Positions 28,659 to 37,760 of a stretch of 64,000 nt of DNA are shown one piece after another; the first letter of the stretch is position 1; each line of letters starts with the position of its first letter. This DNA comes from Methylobacterium sp. W2 (GTDB lineage: Bacteria > Pseudomonadota > Alphaproteobacteria > Rhizobiales > Beijerinckiaceae). Location: NCBI RefSeq assembly GCF_020662345.1, contig NZ_VMOA01000001.1, positions 186,001-250,000 on the forward strand, read 5' to 3'. The position numbers and the translations under genes were made by a program. The notes beneath the pieces are model-generated. The model made no database searches and was not told the DNA's origin. It saw nothing but the letters and a program-made list of their open reading frames with translations.

Positions 28659-28675
28659 CCGTTCCGCCCGGGCTC

Positions 28676-28729
28676 ATACCAAGTCTCCCTGACCCTGACC
28701 CATAGGTCAGGATCAGGGAGGTCCGGTAT
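28676..28729. terminator. Long bidirectional hairpin between convergent genes
   Basis: CTCCCTGACCCTGAC (28685-28699) pairs with GTCAGGATCAGGGAG (28706-28720), one mismatch in 15, with a 6-base loop. An outer ATACC/GGTAT pair lies at 28676 and 28725. It sits between the stop of the hybrid kinase (+) and the stop of the 107-residue gene (-). No clear T-run on either strand. Confidence 0.5.
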
Positions 28730-29052
28730 CACTCCGCTTCGGGCGTCGGCTCGTCGTCCGGTTCGGGCTCCGCCGTCCAGGCCGTGGCGAAGGCGGCGAG
28801 CTGCATCGCATCCTTGAAGGCCATCACCGAGACGTTGCGCTCGGTGGGCATCCCACCCGGATAGGGCGCGACCAGCACGGTCTCCTGGGACAGACGCGCC
28901 CCAGGGGTCTTCTCGGCGATCCAGGCCTCCGCCTCGGCGCAGAGCCGCGCCGGGTCGGACGGATCTCTCGCGCGGGAATCCGAGCGCAGCACGAGGACGT
29001 AGGGGCCGAGCGTGGGATTGCGCTGCTGCAGGCCCTGGATGATGTCGATCAT
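28729..29052 (-). CDS. Hypothetical protein (107 aa)
   Basis: Start ATG 29052. The sequence suggests a compact alpha/beta fold: strand (GPYVLVLRSD), helix (ARLCAEAEAWIAEK), strand (ETVLVAPYP), strand (RNVSVMAF) and helix (KDAMQLAAFATAW), followed by an acidic Pro/Glu tail. No signal peptide, membrane segment or recognised family. It lies downstream of the NADH dehydrogenase gene on the opposite side of a hairpin; no functional inference is justified. Confidence 0.6.
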   Translation of the reverse strand: MIDIIQGLQQRNPTLGPYVLVLRSDSRARDPSDPARLCAEAEAWIAEKTPGARLSQETVLVAPYPGGMPTERNVSVMAFKDAMQLAAFATAWTAEPEPDDEPTPEAE

Positions 29053-29115
29053 GATCGTGTCTCGTCATGGTCCTGCCGGGGGCGCGGCATGGCCCCCGGC
29101 GAATTCGGTCGTTGG

Positions 29116-30447
29116 CTAATGGAGCTTCACCCGCGGCTCCGTACGGCGCGTCAGGGCGCGGGCCGTGGCGTCGAGGGCGGTCTTGATCGTGCCGTGCAGG
29201 GCGCGCTCGTGCATCTTGTAGAGCGACCAGTACATCATCCGCGCGAACAGCCCGGCGATGAACATGTTCTTTCCCTGGATGAAGCCCATCAGGTTGCCCA
29301 CCGTGGAATATTCCCCGAGGGACACCAGCGAGCCGAAATCCCGGTACTTGAACGGCTTCAGGGGCTCCCCGGCCATCTTGATCGGGATCTGCTTGATGAG
29401 ATGGCTCGCCTGCTGGTGCGCCGCCTGCGCACGCGGCGGGATCGGCGTGTCCGAGCCCTGCTCCACGAGATAGGCGCAGTCGCCCATGGCGAAGATGTCG
29501 GGATCGCGCGTGGTCTGGAGCGTCGGCGTGACCACGAGCTGGTTGTTGCGCGTCGTCTCGAGGCCGCCGATCTCCTGCAGGAACGGCGGCGCCTTCACGC
29601 CGGCCGCCCAGACCACGAGTTCGGAGGGGATGAACCCGCCATCGGCGAGCTGAACGCCGTCGGCGCGGACTTCCGTCACCCGCGCCTGGGTGCGAACCTC
29701 GACGCCGATCTTGTTCAGCAGTGCCATCACCTCCGCCGACAGACGCTCGGGGACGGCCGGCAGGATCCGGCTCGCCGCCTCGACGAGGGTGATCTTCAGG
29801 TCCTTGGCCGGGTCGATCTTGTCGAGGCCGGTGGAGGCCACGTCCCGGGTGGTGCGATGGAGCTCCGCCGCGAGTTCGGTGCCGGTGGCGCCGGCCCCGA
29901 TCACCGTCACATGGAGCTGGCCGGGGCGGACCGGCCCGACCTGCGTATGCGCGCGCAGCATGCCGTTGACGAGGCGCTGGTGGAACCGCACCGCCTGGTC
30001 CGGCGTGTCGAGGGCGATGGCGTTCTCCTTCACCCCCGGCGTGCCGAAATCGTTGGTGGTCGAGCCGACAGCCAGGACCAGCGTATCGTAGGGGATCGAG
30101 CGGACGGGCGTGACCTCGCGGCCCTCGGCGTCGTGGCTCGCCGCGAGCTGGATCGTGCGCGCGGTCCGGTCGAGCCCCGTCATCGAGCCGATGCGATAGC
30201 GGAAATGATGCTGATGCGCGTGGTGGAGATAATCGACCGCGTGGTGACCGACATCGAGGCTGCCCGCGGCGACCTCGTGCAGCAGCGGCTTCCAGATATG
30301 GGTCCGTGCCCTGTCCACGAGGGTGACGTGCGCCTTGCCCTTCCGGCCCAGCGTGTCGCCGAGCTTGGTGGCGAGCTGGAGCCCAGCCGCGCCTCCACCG
30401 ACGACCACGATGCGGTGGAGGTTGTCCACGGTTTCGCCCGGTACCAT
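29116..30447 (-). CDS. ndh: Type II NADH:quinone oxidoreductase (NDH-2)
   Basis: 443 residues from ATG 30447, chosen over an upstream in-frame start because it has a GAGGGACGAGGG leader and gives the family's N-terminus. FAD-binding motif VVVGGGAAGLQLA (about 14-26), NADH-binding VTVIGAGATGTELAAEL in the middle, and a third conserved block with IFAMGDCAYL and PPRAQAAHQQASHL. The C-terminal amphipathic part (NLMGFIQGKNMFIAGLFARMM) would attach it to the cytoplasmic face of the membrane. It passes electrons from NADH to quinone without pumping protons. Monocistronic as far as can be seen. Confidence 0.92.
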   Translation of the reverse strand: MVPGETVDNLHRIVVVGGGAAGLQLATKLGDTLGRKGKAHVTLVDRARTHIWKPLLHEVAAGSLDVGHHAVDYLHHAHQHHFRYRIGSMTGLDRTARTIQLAASHDAEGREVTPVRSIPYDTLVLAVGSTTNDFGTPGVKENAIALDTPDQAVRFHQRLVNGMLRAHTQVGPVRPGQLHVTVIGAGATGTELAAELHRTTRDVASTGLDKIDPAKDLKITLVEAASRILPAVPERLSAEVMALLNKIGVEVRTQARVTEVRADGVQLADGGFIPSELVVWAAGVKAPPFLQEIGGLETTRNNQLVVTPTLQTTRDPDIFAMGDCAYLVEQGSDTPIPPRAQAAHQQASHLIKQIPIKMAGEPLKPFKYRDFGSLVSLGEYSTVGNLMGFIQGKNMFIAGLFARMMYWSLYKMHERALHGTIKTALDATARALTRRTEPRVKLH

Positions 30448-30563
30448 GCGTCCCTCGTCCCTCAAACTTGAGCGGCAGGCAGTCCGCCTTTTTCTCCGCT
30501 CGGGTATTATAGGCAAAATCTTATTTGAGCGGCAGCCTCAGGCGCGCAGCCCGGCCGATATTC

Positions 30564-31208
30564 TCACGCGGGCGCGCCGGGCTGGCGCAGGGGATGCGCT
30601 CTGGCGAACGCCTCCTGCAACAGGCAATCCTCGGCGATCCGCTTCACGGTGGGATAGGGCGCGGTCTCGACGCCGAAGATGCCGGTGCCGACCCAGAGGC
30701 TCACGAGGCAGAGATCGGCATGGCTGATCGCGTCTCCCTGCGCGTAGCGGCCGGTGCCCGGCTCATGGGCGAGGCGGGTCTCCAGCGTCTTGAGTCCGCT
30801 CTCGAACCAGTGCCGCACGAACCCCATCATGCCGTCCTTCGGGATGTCGTAGGCCGACATCAGGTAGTTGCGCACCCGTGGGACGTAGAGCGGATGGGTG
30901 TCACACGCGACGACCTGCGCCAGGGAGCGGGCGCGTGCCCGGGCTTTCGGATCGCTCGGCAGCAGGGCCGGCTCGGGATGGATGTCCTCGAGATAGTCGA
31001 GGATCGCCAGCGATTGGGTCAGGGGAGGGCCGTCGCCGTCGAAGAAGGCCGGCACGGCGCCCTGCGGGTTGATGGCGAGATACTCGGGCTTGAACTGGTC
31101 GCCGGCATCGAGATCGATGAAGGTCTCCTCGCAGGGGAGGCCCTTGAGGTTGAGGGCGATGCGCACCCGGAAAGCGGCGGCCGAGCGCCAGTTGCCGTAC
31201 ATCTTCAT
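30564..31208 (-). CDS. maiA: Maleylacetoacetate isomerase (zeta-class glutathione transferase)
   Basis: 214 residues from ATG 31208, GGGGAGAC upstream. Zeta-type N-terminus with RSAAAFRVRIALNLKG (residues 8-23), close to the RSSAAYRVRIALN of bacterial MaiA, then NPQGAVPAF and QSLAILDYLED of the glutathione-binding thioredoxin fold and DAISHADLCLV of the helical domain. MaiA isomerises maleylacetoacetate in tyrosine breakdown, but no hmgA or fahA gene is nearby, so another zeta-class substrate is possible. Confidence 0.85.
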   Translation of the reverse strand: MKMYGNWRSAAAFRVRIALNLKGLPCEETFIDLDAGDQFKPEYLAINPQGAVPAFFDGDGPPLTQSLAILDYLEDIHPEPALLPSDPKARARARSLAQVVACDTHPLYVPRVRNYLMSAYDIPKDGMMGFVRHWFESGLKTLETRLAHEPGTGRYAQGDAISHADLCLVSLWVGTGIFGVETAPYPTVKRIAEDCLLQEAFARAHPLRQPGAPA

Positions 31209-31532
31209 GGCCGTCTCCCCTTCAGCCTTTGTTCGGCGGGGACCACACCCGACAACTGCGCCGATCGCAAGTGCCGATTCCGTCAGTAATTCACGTGCTC
31301 CCACCGACGGATGTCGATCCTGCGTCAGCCAAGACCGGCGACGACCCTTCGCGTGCACCAAGCCGAGCCATCCCCTGTCCACAGCCAAGGTTCGGCTTCC
31401 GGTCCATCAGCGGCCGATAGATCATCCCACCGGCGGCAAAGAGCGTCTATGGAGACACGGTGCGGTTGTAGAAACTCTTCATCCCGGTTCCGCGGATGAG
31501 CGAGAGCGATCGTGACCGCAGGAGCTAAATGA
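31209..31532. other. Divergent spacer, no gene seen
   Basis: 324 bases between maiA (-) and the TonB-domain gene (+). Several short frames exist, but none has a ribosome site or a recognisable product. The last part carries AGGAG (31520-31524), the ribosome site for the following ATG 31533. It must contain promoters for both directions; no clear boxes were found. Confidence 0.5.
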
Positions 31533-31937
31533 ATGACGAACCGGTCGATCCATTCCCTCCGCGCATCCGTAACGCGAGCCCTTGGCGGTCTCGTCGTTAT
31601 CTGCGCGTTAAACTCCCAGGCCTTGGGTCAGAATGAGCGGAAATTTTTCGTTTCAATGAGCGAATATAAATCTACTTTGGCGAAGACCTTGGCCTTCCGG
31701 TTGAACAATACCGGCTACCGGTACCCGTTCGGGGGAACTGTCCTGCTCGTCTTCGTCGTCAACCGATCGGGGGTCGTCGAGAAGGCTGAGATCAAGCAGA
31801 CATCCGGATCGCGGTATCTCGATACTTTAGCCCTGGATCTGGTGCGCCCGGGAACCAGCTTTCTGCCATTTCCGGACGGCAGCCCGGTTAAAAATCTAAT
31901 GGCCACCGCCCCACTTCACTTCCGCCCTCGCCACTGA
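31533..31937 (+). CDS. Secreted stand-alone TonB C-terminal domain protein
   Basis: 134 residues with an N-terminal signal peptide (about 1-33, ending in ALGQ). The mature part (about 40-130) has TonB C-terminal-domain features: YPFGGTVLLVFVVNRSGVVEKAEIKQTSG, then LDTLALDLVRPGTSFLPFP, shown here only as short segments of the motif. It lacks both the Pro-rich spacer and the membrane anchor of real TonB, so it cannot transduce energy alone. Its DNA is clearly AT-richer than its neighbours (AAATTTTTCGTTTCAATGAG, several TTA/AAT/TCT codons), which suggests recent acquisition. Role unknown. Confidence 0.75.
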   Translation: MTNRSIHSLRASVTRALGGLVVICALNSQALGQNERKFFVSMSEYKSTLAKTLAFRLNNTGYRYPFGGTVLLVFVVNRSGVVEKAEIKQTSGSRYLDTLALDLVRPGTSFLPFPDGSPVKNLMATAPLHFRPRH

Positions 31938-32118
31938 TGCATGGCGGTCGCGATCGGCGACGGTGCGTCGGGCAGGGCTTGGCGATGGTTCGCGGCCGCG
32001 GGCGCTCCGTCCGTCATCGTACCACCGGCCTCTATCCTGCATTTGGCAGCACCGCCCGCTTCGCGCATAGACGTCGGGAACGGTTCGGAAGACCGCGATT
32101 GCGATGGGTGCCCGCGAG

Positions 32119-33141
32119 ATGCAGATCGAAACGCCCTACCTGATGTTCCTCGGCGACGTGCCCGATACGTTGGCAGCCAAGACTGCCTACGGCATCGCCG
32201 ACTGGCGCCCGGACTGGTGCGTCGGCCAGTTGCGCCTGCCCGGCTGCGCCGCCGATCTCGGCATCCCGGACCTCACCCTGGACGAGGCCGTGGCCAAGGG
32301 CTGCAGGACCATGGTCATCGGCGTCGCCAATGCCGGCGGCGTGCTTCCGAAGCATTGGGTCTCGGAGGTCGTGGCTGCCTTGAATGCGGGGCTCGACATC
32401 GCCAGCGGCCTTCACGTGCGCCTCGGTTCGCTGCCGGAGATCGCCGAGGCGGCCGAGAGGAACGGCCGTCAGCTCCATGACGTGCGCCACACCACCGAGA
32501 CCTTCGACACCGGCAAGGGCATCCGGCGGCCCGGACGCCGGCTCCTCAGCGTCGGCACCGATTGCTCCGTGGGGAAGAAATACACCGTCCTCGCCCTGGA
32601 GCGCGGCATGCGCGAGCGCGGCCTCGACGCGGATTTCCGGGCCACCGGCCAGACCGGCGTGTTCATCTCCGGGCGCGGCGTCGCCATCGATGCGGTGGTG
32701 GCCGACTTCATCTCCGGTGCCGTGGAATGGATCGCTCCCGCGGCGGACCCGGACCATTGGGACCTGATCGAGGGACAGGGCTCGCTCTACCACCCGTCTT
32801 TCGCGGGCGTCAGCCTCGGCCTGCTCCACGGTGCCCAGGCCGATGCCTTCGTCGTCTGTCACGAGCCAAGCCGCACCGCCATGCGCGGCGTGACGCATCC
32901 GCTGCCCTCGATCCAGCAGGTGATCGACCTCACGATCCAGCTCGGCAGCCTCACCAATCCCGGCATCTGCCCGGTGGGGATCGCCGTGAACACGCAGAAG
33001 CTCGGGGAGGACGAGGCCCGCACCCTGCTCCAGGATCTGACCAAGGAGCATGGGTTGCCCGCCACCGATCCGGTCCGCTTCGGTGTCGACGGAATCATCG
33101 CCCGCCTGCTGGCGGAGTTCCCCGCCGGGAGTGCGGCATGA
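32119..33141 (+). CDS. dgcN: DUF1611 family protein, DgcN (D-glutamate N-acetyltransferase)
   Basis: 340 residues from ATG 32119 (MQIETPYLMFLGD); an in-frame ATG 15 bases upstream is the alternative. P-loop-like GTDCSVGKK at 146-154, preceded by an alpha/beta N-terminal domain, then GQTGVFISGRG and LIEGQGSLYHP. DgcN-type proteins acetylate D-glutamate so that DgcA can racemise it, leading to L-glutamate. The next gene is dgcA with an ATGA overlap, the usual pair. The function is taken from the family, not shown here. Confidence 0.85.
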   Translation: MQIETPYLMFLGDVPDTLAAKTAYGIADWRPDWCVGQLRLPGCAADLGIPDLTLDEAVAKGCRTMVIGVANAGGVLPKHWVSEVVAALNAGLDIASGLHVRLGSLPEIAEAAERNGRQLHDVRHTTETFDTGKGIRRPGRRLLSVGTDCSVGKKYTVLALERGMRERGLDADFRATGQTGVFISGRGVAIDAVVADFISGAVEWIAPAADPDHWDLIEGQGSLYHPSFAGVSLGLLHGAQADAFVVCHEPSRTAMRGVTHPLPSIQQVIDLTIQLGSLTNPGICPVGIAVNTQKLGEDEARTLLQDLTKEHGLPATDPVRFGVDGIIARLLAEFPAGSAA

Positions 33142-34127
33142 CCCGCCGCCTCACCGTCGCTGTCGAGCGCTTCCCCATCGCCGGAGCCTTCACCATCGCG
33201 CGGGGCAGCCGCACGGAAGCGGTGGTGGTGCTCGCCACCATCACGGACGATGCCGACGGCCATCTGGGCCGGGGCGAATGCGTGCCCTATCCCCGCTACG
33301 GCGAATCCCCCGAGAGCGTCTGCGCCTTGATCCTCGCACAGGCCGACGCGATCGCGGCGGGGGCCACCCGCACCAATCTGCTCGCGCTAATGAAGGCGGG
33401 AGCCGCGCGCAACGCTCTCGATTGCGCCCTCCTCGATCTGGAGGCCAAGCAGCGCGGCCGCCCGGCCTGGGAGATCGCGGGCCTGAGCCCGCCGCAGGTC
33501 GCCACCACCGCTTATACGCTGAGCCTCGGCACGCCGGAGAGCATGGAGGAGGCCGCGCGCGGCGCGGCGCACCGGCCCCTGCTCAAGGTCAAGCTCGGTG
33601 GCGAGGGGGATCCCGAGCGCATCGCCGCCGTGCGTCGCGGCGCGCCGGAGTCGCGCCTGATCGTCGATGCCAACGAGGCGTGGCGCGCGGAGACCATCGA
33701 GGCGAATCTGGCCGCCTGCGTCGCCGCGGGGGTCGGCCTCATCGAGCAACCTCTCCCGGCCGGCGAGGACGAGTTGCTCGCCCGTATCGCCCGGCCGATC
33801 CCGATCTGCGCCGATGAGAGCCTGCACGACCGGGCCGGGCTCGACGCGCTCTCCGACCGCTACGACGCCATCAACATCAAGCTCGACAAGGCCGGCGGCC
33901 TCACCGAGGCGGTGATGCTGGCGCACGAGGCCAAGGCGCGGGGCTTGTCGCTGATGATCGGCTGCATGGTCGGCACGTCGCTGGCCATGGCGCCTGCCAT
34001 GCTGCTCGCCCACCACGCGGACTATGTCGATCTCGACGGCCCGCTGCTTCTAGCGCGGGACCGCGAGCCGGCCCTGCGCTTCGACGGCAGTCTGATCCAT
34101 CCGCCGACGCCGGACCTGTGGGGATAG
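33138..34127 (+). CDS. dgcA: Enolase-superfamily racemase DgcA (N-acetyl-D-glutamate racemase / dipeptide epimerase type)
   Basis: 329 residues, start overlapping the dgcN stop. Muconate-lactonizing/epimerase-type enolase fold: capping domain (1-120), then a barrel with catalytic K150/K152 (LLKVKLGG), metal ligands D177 (VDANEAW), E203 (IEQPL) and D226 (CADES), and second base K248 (NIKLDKAGG). All active-site residues are intact. Such enzymes were first named L-Ala-D/L-Glu epimerases; the adjacent dgcN favours N-acetyl-D-glutamate as substrate. Confidence 0.87.
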   Translation: MTRRLTVAVERFPIAGAFTIARGSRTEAVVVLATITDDADGHLGRGECVPYPRYGESPESVCALILAQADAIAAGATRTNLLALMKAGAARNALDCALLDLEAKQRGRPAWEIAGLSPPQVATTAYTLSLGTPESMEEAARGAAHRPLLKVKLGGEGDPERIAAVRRGAPESRLIVDANEAWRAETIEANLAACVAAGVGLIEQPLPAGEDELLARIARPIPICADESLHDRAGLDALSDRYDAINIKLDKAGGLTEAVMLAHEAKARGLSLMIGCMVGTSLAMAPAMLLAHHADYVDLDGPLLLARDREPALRFDGSLIHPPTPDLWG

Positions 34128-34284
34128 GGTTGAGAATCCCCGACGCCCGGTTCGGGTTTCAAATTCCGGCGAACGACCCTGCAAAATGGTGCCGATCCCC
34201 GCCGTCGAGTTGACGGAATGGTGCAGGGACGGGCATGGCCCGATGCGTGCGACCCGGTTCGGCCGCAAGCGTGACAGGTCCACC

Positions 34285-35061
34285 ATGTTGAAGACCCGTA
34301 TCATCCCCTGCCTCGACGTGAAGGACGGGCGCGTCGTCAAGGGCGTCCAGTTCCTGGAACTGCGCGATGCCGGCGATCCGGTGGAGGCGGCCAAGGCCTA
34401 TGACGCGGCCGGCGCCGACGAACTCTGTTTCCTCGACATCACCGCGAGCCACGAGGCCCGCGGCACCCTGCTCGACGTGGTGAGCCGTACGGCCGAGGCC
34501 TGCTTCATGCCGCTCACCGTGGGCGGCGGCGTGCGCACGGTGGAGGACATCCGCACCCTGCTGCTCGCCGGGGCCGACAAGGTCTCGATCAATACGGCGG
34601 CGGTGAACGACCCTTCCTTCGTGGAGCGCGGCGCCCTCAAGTTCGGCAGCCAGTGCATCGTCGTCGCCATCGACGCCAAGCGGACCTCCGCGCCGGGCGA
34701 GCCGGATGCCTGGCAGATCTTCACCCATGGCGGGCGCAAGCCCACCGGGCTCGATGCCATCGACTTCGCCCGGACCGTGGCGGCGCGCGGCGCCGGTGAA
34801 CTCCTCGTCACTTCCATGGACCGGGACGGGATGCGCTCGGGCTACGACATCGCCCTGACGCGGGCGATCTCGGACGCGGTCTCGGTGCCGGTCATCGCCT
34901 CGGGTGGCGTCGGCGGCCTCGACGACCTCGTGGCAGGAGTGCGCGACGGCGGCGCCAGCGCGGTGCTGGCTGCCTCGATCTTCCATTTCGGCCAGCACAC
35001 CATCGCCGAGGCCAAGGCGCATATGGCCAAGGCCGGCTTGCGCATGCGGCTCGACCCGTGA
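34285..35061 (+). CDS. hisF: Imidazole glycerol phosphate synthase cyclase subunit HisF
   Basis: 258 residues from ATG 34285. TIM barrel that closes the imidazole ring with ammonia from HisH. Catalytic D11 (CLDVKDGR) and D130 (VVAIDAKR) are present, together with the phosphate-binding GGGVRT (about 80-85) and ASGGVGG. Full length. hisE follows 101 bp downstream. hisH, hisA and hisB are not in front of it; dgcN-dgcA are. Confidence 0.97.
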   Translation: MLKTRIIPCLDVKDGRVVKGVQFLELRDAGDPVEAAKAYDAAGADELCFLDITASHEARGTLLDVVSRTAEACFMPLTVGGGVRTVEDIRTLLLAGADKVSINTAAVNDPSFVERGALKFGSQCIVVAIDAKRTSAPGEPDAWQIFTHGGRKPTGLDAIDFARTVAARGAGELLVTSMDRDGMRSGYDIALTRAISDAVSVPVIASGGVGGLDDLVAGVRDGGASAVLAASIFHFGQHTIAEAKAHMAKAGLRMRLDP

Positions 35062-35162
35062 CGGGGCGCGGCGCCGAAGTCCGGCCCTTGCCCAATCTCC
35101 TCCCTTGCCGCAGGCTCGTCGCCGTAGCGTGCATCGTCCGGCCTGCCGAGAGCTAGGATCGC

Positions 35163-35486
35163 ATGACCGATTTCACCCTGAGCGACCTCGACGCCCTCAT
35201 CGCCGACCGCGCCGCCGCGCCGCCGGACCAGTCCTACACGGCCAAGCTCCTGGCCGGCGGTCCGGCCAAGCCCGCCAAGAAGCTCGGCGAGGAAGCGGTC
35301 GAGGCCGCCATCGCCGCCGTGCAGGGCGATCGTGACGGGCTCGTGAGCGAGGCGGCGGACGTGCTCTACCACCTCCTCGTGCTGCTGCGTGCCGGCGGCG
35401 TCGGCCTGCCGGAGGTGATGGCGGAACTGGAGCGCCGCACCGCCCAGAGCGGCATCGCCGAGAAAGCGGCCCGGAGGCACACGTGA
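35163..35486 (+). CDS. hisE: Phosphoribosyl-ATP diphosphatase HisE
   Basis: 107 residues, the stand-alone form. All-alpha MazG-like fold with the metal-binding helices [13 protein letters not shown] (about 40-52) and [14 protein letters not shown] (about 62-75). Second step of histidine biosynthesis. Its stop overlaps the GTG start of coaA (GTGA), an arrangement known from other alphaproteobacteria. Confidence 0.95.
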   Translation: MTDFTLSDLDALIADRAAAPPDQSYTAKLLAGGPAKPAKKLGEEAVEAAIAAVQGDRDGLVSEAADVLYHLLVLLRAGGVGLPEVMAELERRTAQSGIAEKAARRHT

Positions 35487-36508
35487 CCGTCGAGCCGTCA
35501 CGGCCCATCGCGATCGTGTCCGAGCGTGATCCCGCCCTCGGCCAGGATCCGGTGACGGGGATCGGCCCCGAGCGCCTGTCGCCTTATCGCCTGTTTTCCC
35601 GCGAGGAATGGGCGCAGTTGCGCGCCGATACCCCGTTGACGCTGACGGGGGACGACGTCACCCGCCTGCAATCGCTCAACGATCCCATCTCCATCGAGGA
35701 GGTGGTGGCGATCTATCTCCCGTTGTCGCGCCTGCTCTCCCTCTACGTCGCGGCGACGCAGGGGCTGTTCAAGGCGACGCAGCGCTTCCTGATCGCCGAG
35801 CGCGAGGCCAAGGTCCCCTACATTATCGGGGTGGCCGGCTCGGTGGCGGTGGGCAAATCCACCACCGCCCGCGTCCTCAAGGCGCTGCTCGCCCGCTGGC
35901 CGAACACGCCGAAGGTCGACCTCATCACCACGGACGGGTTCCTGCTGCCCAATGCCGAGCTGAAGCGCATGGGCGCCATGGAGCGCAAGGGCTTTCCCGA
36001 GAGCTACGACACCGCCGCCCTCCTGCGCTTTCTCACCGACATCAAGGCCGGCAAGAAGCGCGTGGCCGCGCCGCTGTATTCTCACCTCGTCTATGACGTG
36101 GTGGCGGGCGAGGAGCGGGTGGTGGAATCTCCCGACATTCTCATCGTCGAGGGCCTCAACGTGCTTCAGCCGGCGCGCCTGCCGCGCGACGGCACCGCGA
36201 TCCCCTTCGTCTCCGACTTCTTCGATTTCTCGATCTATCTCGACGGGCACGAGGACGACCTGCACCGCTGGTACGTCAACCGCTTCCTGCGCCTGCGCCA
36301 GACCGCCTTCCGCGATCCGCTCTCGTATTTCCGCAAATACGCCGAGGTGACCGAGGCCGAAGCCCTCGAGATCGCCGACAACCTCTGGACCACGATCAAC
36401 CTGCCGAACCTACGCGACAACATCCTGCCGACGCGCCAGCGCGCGAGCCTGATCCTGGCCAAGGGCGCAAGCCATCGAATCGAGAGCGTGGCGCTGCGGC
36501 GGTTGTGA
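35483..36508 (+). CDS. coaA: Type I pantothenate kinase CoaA
   Basis: 341 residues, start GTG 35483 coupled to hisE. Phosphorylates pantothenate, the first step to coenzyme A. Walker [10 protein letters not shown] (119-127), TTDGFLLPN (about 149-157), [12 protein letters not shown] and the late [13 protein letters not shown] are typical of the CoaA/phosphoribulokinase fold. Full length. It is convergent with thpR, only 15 bp apart. Confidence 0.95.
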   Translation: MTVEPSRPIAIVSERDPALGQDPVTGIGPERLSPYRLFSREEWAQLRADTPLTLTGDDVTRLQSLNDPISIEEVVAIYLPLSRLLSLYVAATQGLFKATQRFLIAEREAKVPYIIGVAGSVAVGKSTTARVLKALLARWPNTPKVDLITTDGFLLPNAELKRMGAMERKGFPESYDTAALLRFLTDIKAGKKRVAAPLYSHLVYDVVAGEERVVESPDILIVEGLNVLQPARLPRDGTAIPFVSDFFDFSIYLDGHEDDLHRWYVNRFLRLRQTAFRDPLSYFRKYAEVTEAEALEIADNLWTTINLPNLRDNILPTRQRASLILAKGASHRIESVALRRL

Positions 36509-36523
36509 GCCGGAGCGTATCCC

Positions 36524-37066
36524 TCACCCCAGCGGATACGCCGCCTCCACCACATACGGCCCGCCGCCCCGCGATTCGCGCGCCGAGAACAGGGCCACCC
36601 GCGTCGCGGTGAACCGCAGCGCCGGAAACAGGCCCATCTCGGCGAGATACTCCGCCACGTCCGGCGCGCTGGTGTCGCGCTTGGCGAGACGGGCCAGGGT
36701 CACGTGCGGCATGAACTTGCGTCGCTCGGGTTCGGCGCCGGCGGCGCGGGCGATGCGCTCATGCTCCTCCTGCAGGTCGAGGAGGTCGGGGCCGGCAGTC
36801 ACGCCTGCGATGATCGCGCGAGGCTTGTCTCCGCCGAACGCGTCGAGTCCGGACAGCGTCACGTTGAGAGGCGGGCGCGGGCGCGCTTCGACGAGGCCGG
36901 CATGGAACGCCTCGGCCACCTCGTCCTCCACGTCGCCGAGGAAGCGCAGGGTGATGTGGAGGTCGCCGCGCTCGATCCAGCGCGCGCCGCGCAGGCCGCA
37001 TTGGTACCGCGACAGCGCCTCGGCGAGGTCGTCGGGACATTCCAGGGCGGTGAACAGGCGCGGCAT
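36524..37066 (-). CDS. thpR: RNA 2',3'-cyclic phosphodiesterase ThpR (2H family)
   Basis: 180 residues. Two HxT catalytic motifs, HITL (37-40) and HVTL (121-124), define the 2H phosphoesterase family, historically called 2'-5' RNA ligase. N-terminal MPRLFTALECP is the usual start. Only 4 bp separate it from the esterase gene upstream on the same strand, so the two are co-transcribed. Confidence 0.92.
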   Translation of the reverse strand: MPRLFTALECPDDLAEALSRYQCGLRGARWIERGDLHITLRFLGDVEDEVAEAFHAGLVEARPRPPLNVTLSGLDAFGGDKPRAIIAGVTAGPDLLDLQEEHERIARAAGAEPERRKFMPHVTLARLAKRDTSAPDVAEYLAEMGLFPALRFTATRVALFSARESRGGGPYVVEAAYPLG

Positions 37067-37070
37067 CGGT

Positions 37071-37739
37071 CTATTTCTGCCCCGCGCCGAGCCGGTCGAG
37101 GAAGGTCTCCACCGTGGGCAGGATGCCGGCGACGATGGTCTCGACGCCCTTCACGTTCGGGTGCAGCCCATCCTCCAGGTTGAAGCGCCGGTCGTTGAGG
37201 ATGCCCTCCAGGAAGAACGGGTAGAAGACGAGGCCGTGTTGCCGGGCGAGATCGGGGTAGATCGCGTCGAACCGCGCCACGTAATCCGGCCCGAGATTGG
37301 TCGAGGCCTTCATGCCGGCGAGCAGGACCGGGATGTTGCGGGCCTTGAGCCGGGAGACGATGGTGTCGAGGGCCTTTCTCGTGACGGCTGGGTCGGTGCC
37401 GCGCAGCATGTCGTTGGCGCCGAGTTCGAGGATGACTCCGTCGGTCCCATCGGGGACCGACCAGTCGAGCCGGTCCAAGCCGCCGGTGCTGGTGTCGCCG
37501 GAGACGCCCGCATTGGCGATCGACACGGCGCGGCCCTTGGCCTTCAGTTCGCGTTCCAGCACGGAGGGGAAGGCCGCGGCCGAGGGCAGGCGATACCCTG
37601 CGGTCAGGCTGTCGCCGAAGGCCACGAGGTTGAGGGGACGTGCCGCGGCATGGCCGATGCCCGTCCCCAATGCGGCAAAGAGTGCCATCACCAGCATCGC
37701 CCGGCGGGAATGCTGGCGTGGTGGGGCGAGACCAACCAT
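37071..37739 (-). CDS. Secreted GDSL-family esterase / arylesterase (TesA-like)
   Basis: 222 residues from ATG 37739 (GAGG six bases before). A signal peptide up to about residue 33 is followed by SGNH-hydrolase blocks: FGDSL with nucleophile S44, GVSGDTS, the GAND block (107-110), and D190/H193 in DGLHPN. Thioesterase I/arylesterase/lysophospholipase family, periplasmic. It is divergent from a YbbA/YbbP-type ABC transporter, matching the E. coli tesA-ybbA-ybbP neighbourhood, which supports a TesA relationship. Confidence 0.9.
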   Translation of the reverse strand: MVGLAPPRQHSRRAMLVMALFAALGTGIGHAAARPLNLVAFGDSLTAGYRLPSAAAFPSVLERELKAKGRAVSIANAGVSGDTSTGGLDRLDWSVPDGTDGVILELGANDMLRGTDPAVTRKALDTIVSRLKARNIPVLLAGMKASTNLGPDYVARFDAIYPDLARQHGLVFYPFFLEGILNDRRFNLEDGLHPNVKGVETIVAGILPTVETFLDRLGAGQK

Positions 37740-37760
37740 ATCGACCTCGTCGTGTGACGT

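Noticed and set aside
31229..31515. Short plus-strand frames before the TonB-domain gene
   Set aside because: No ribosome sites, no coherent product, and three overlapping frames compete.
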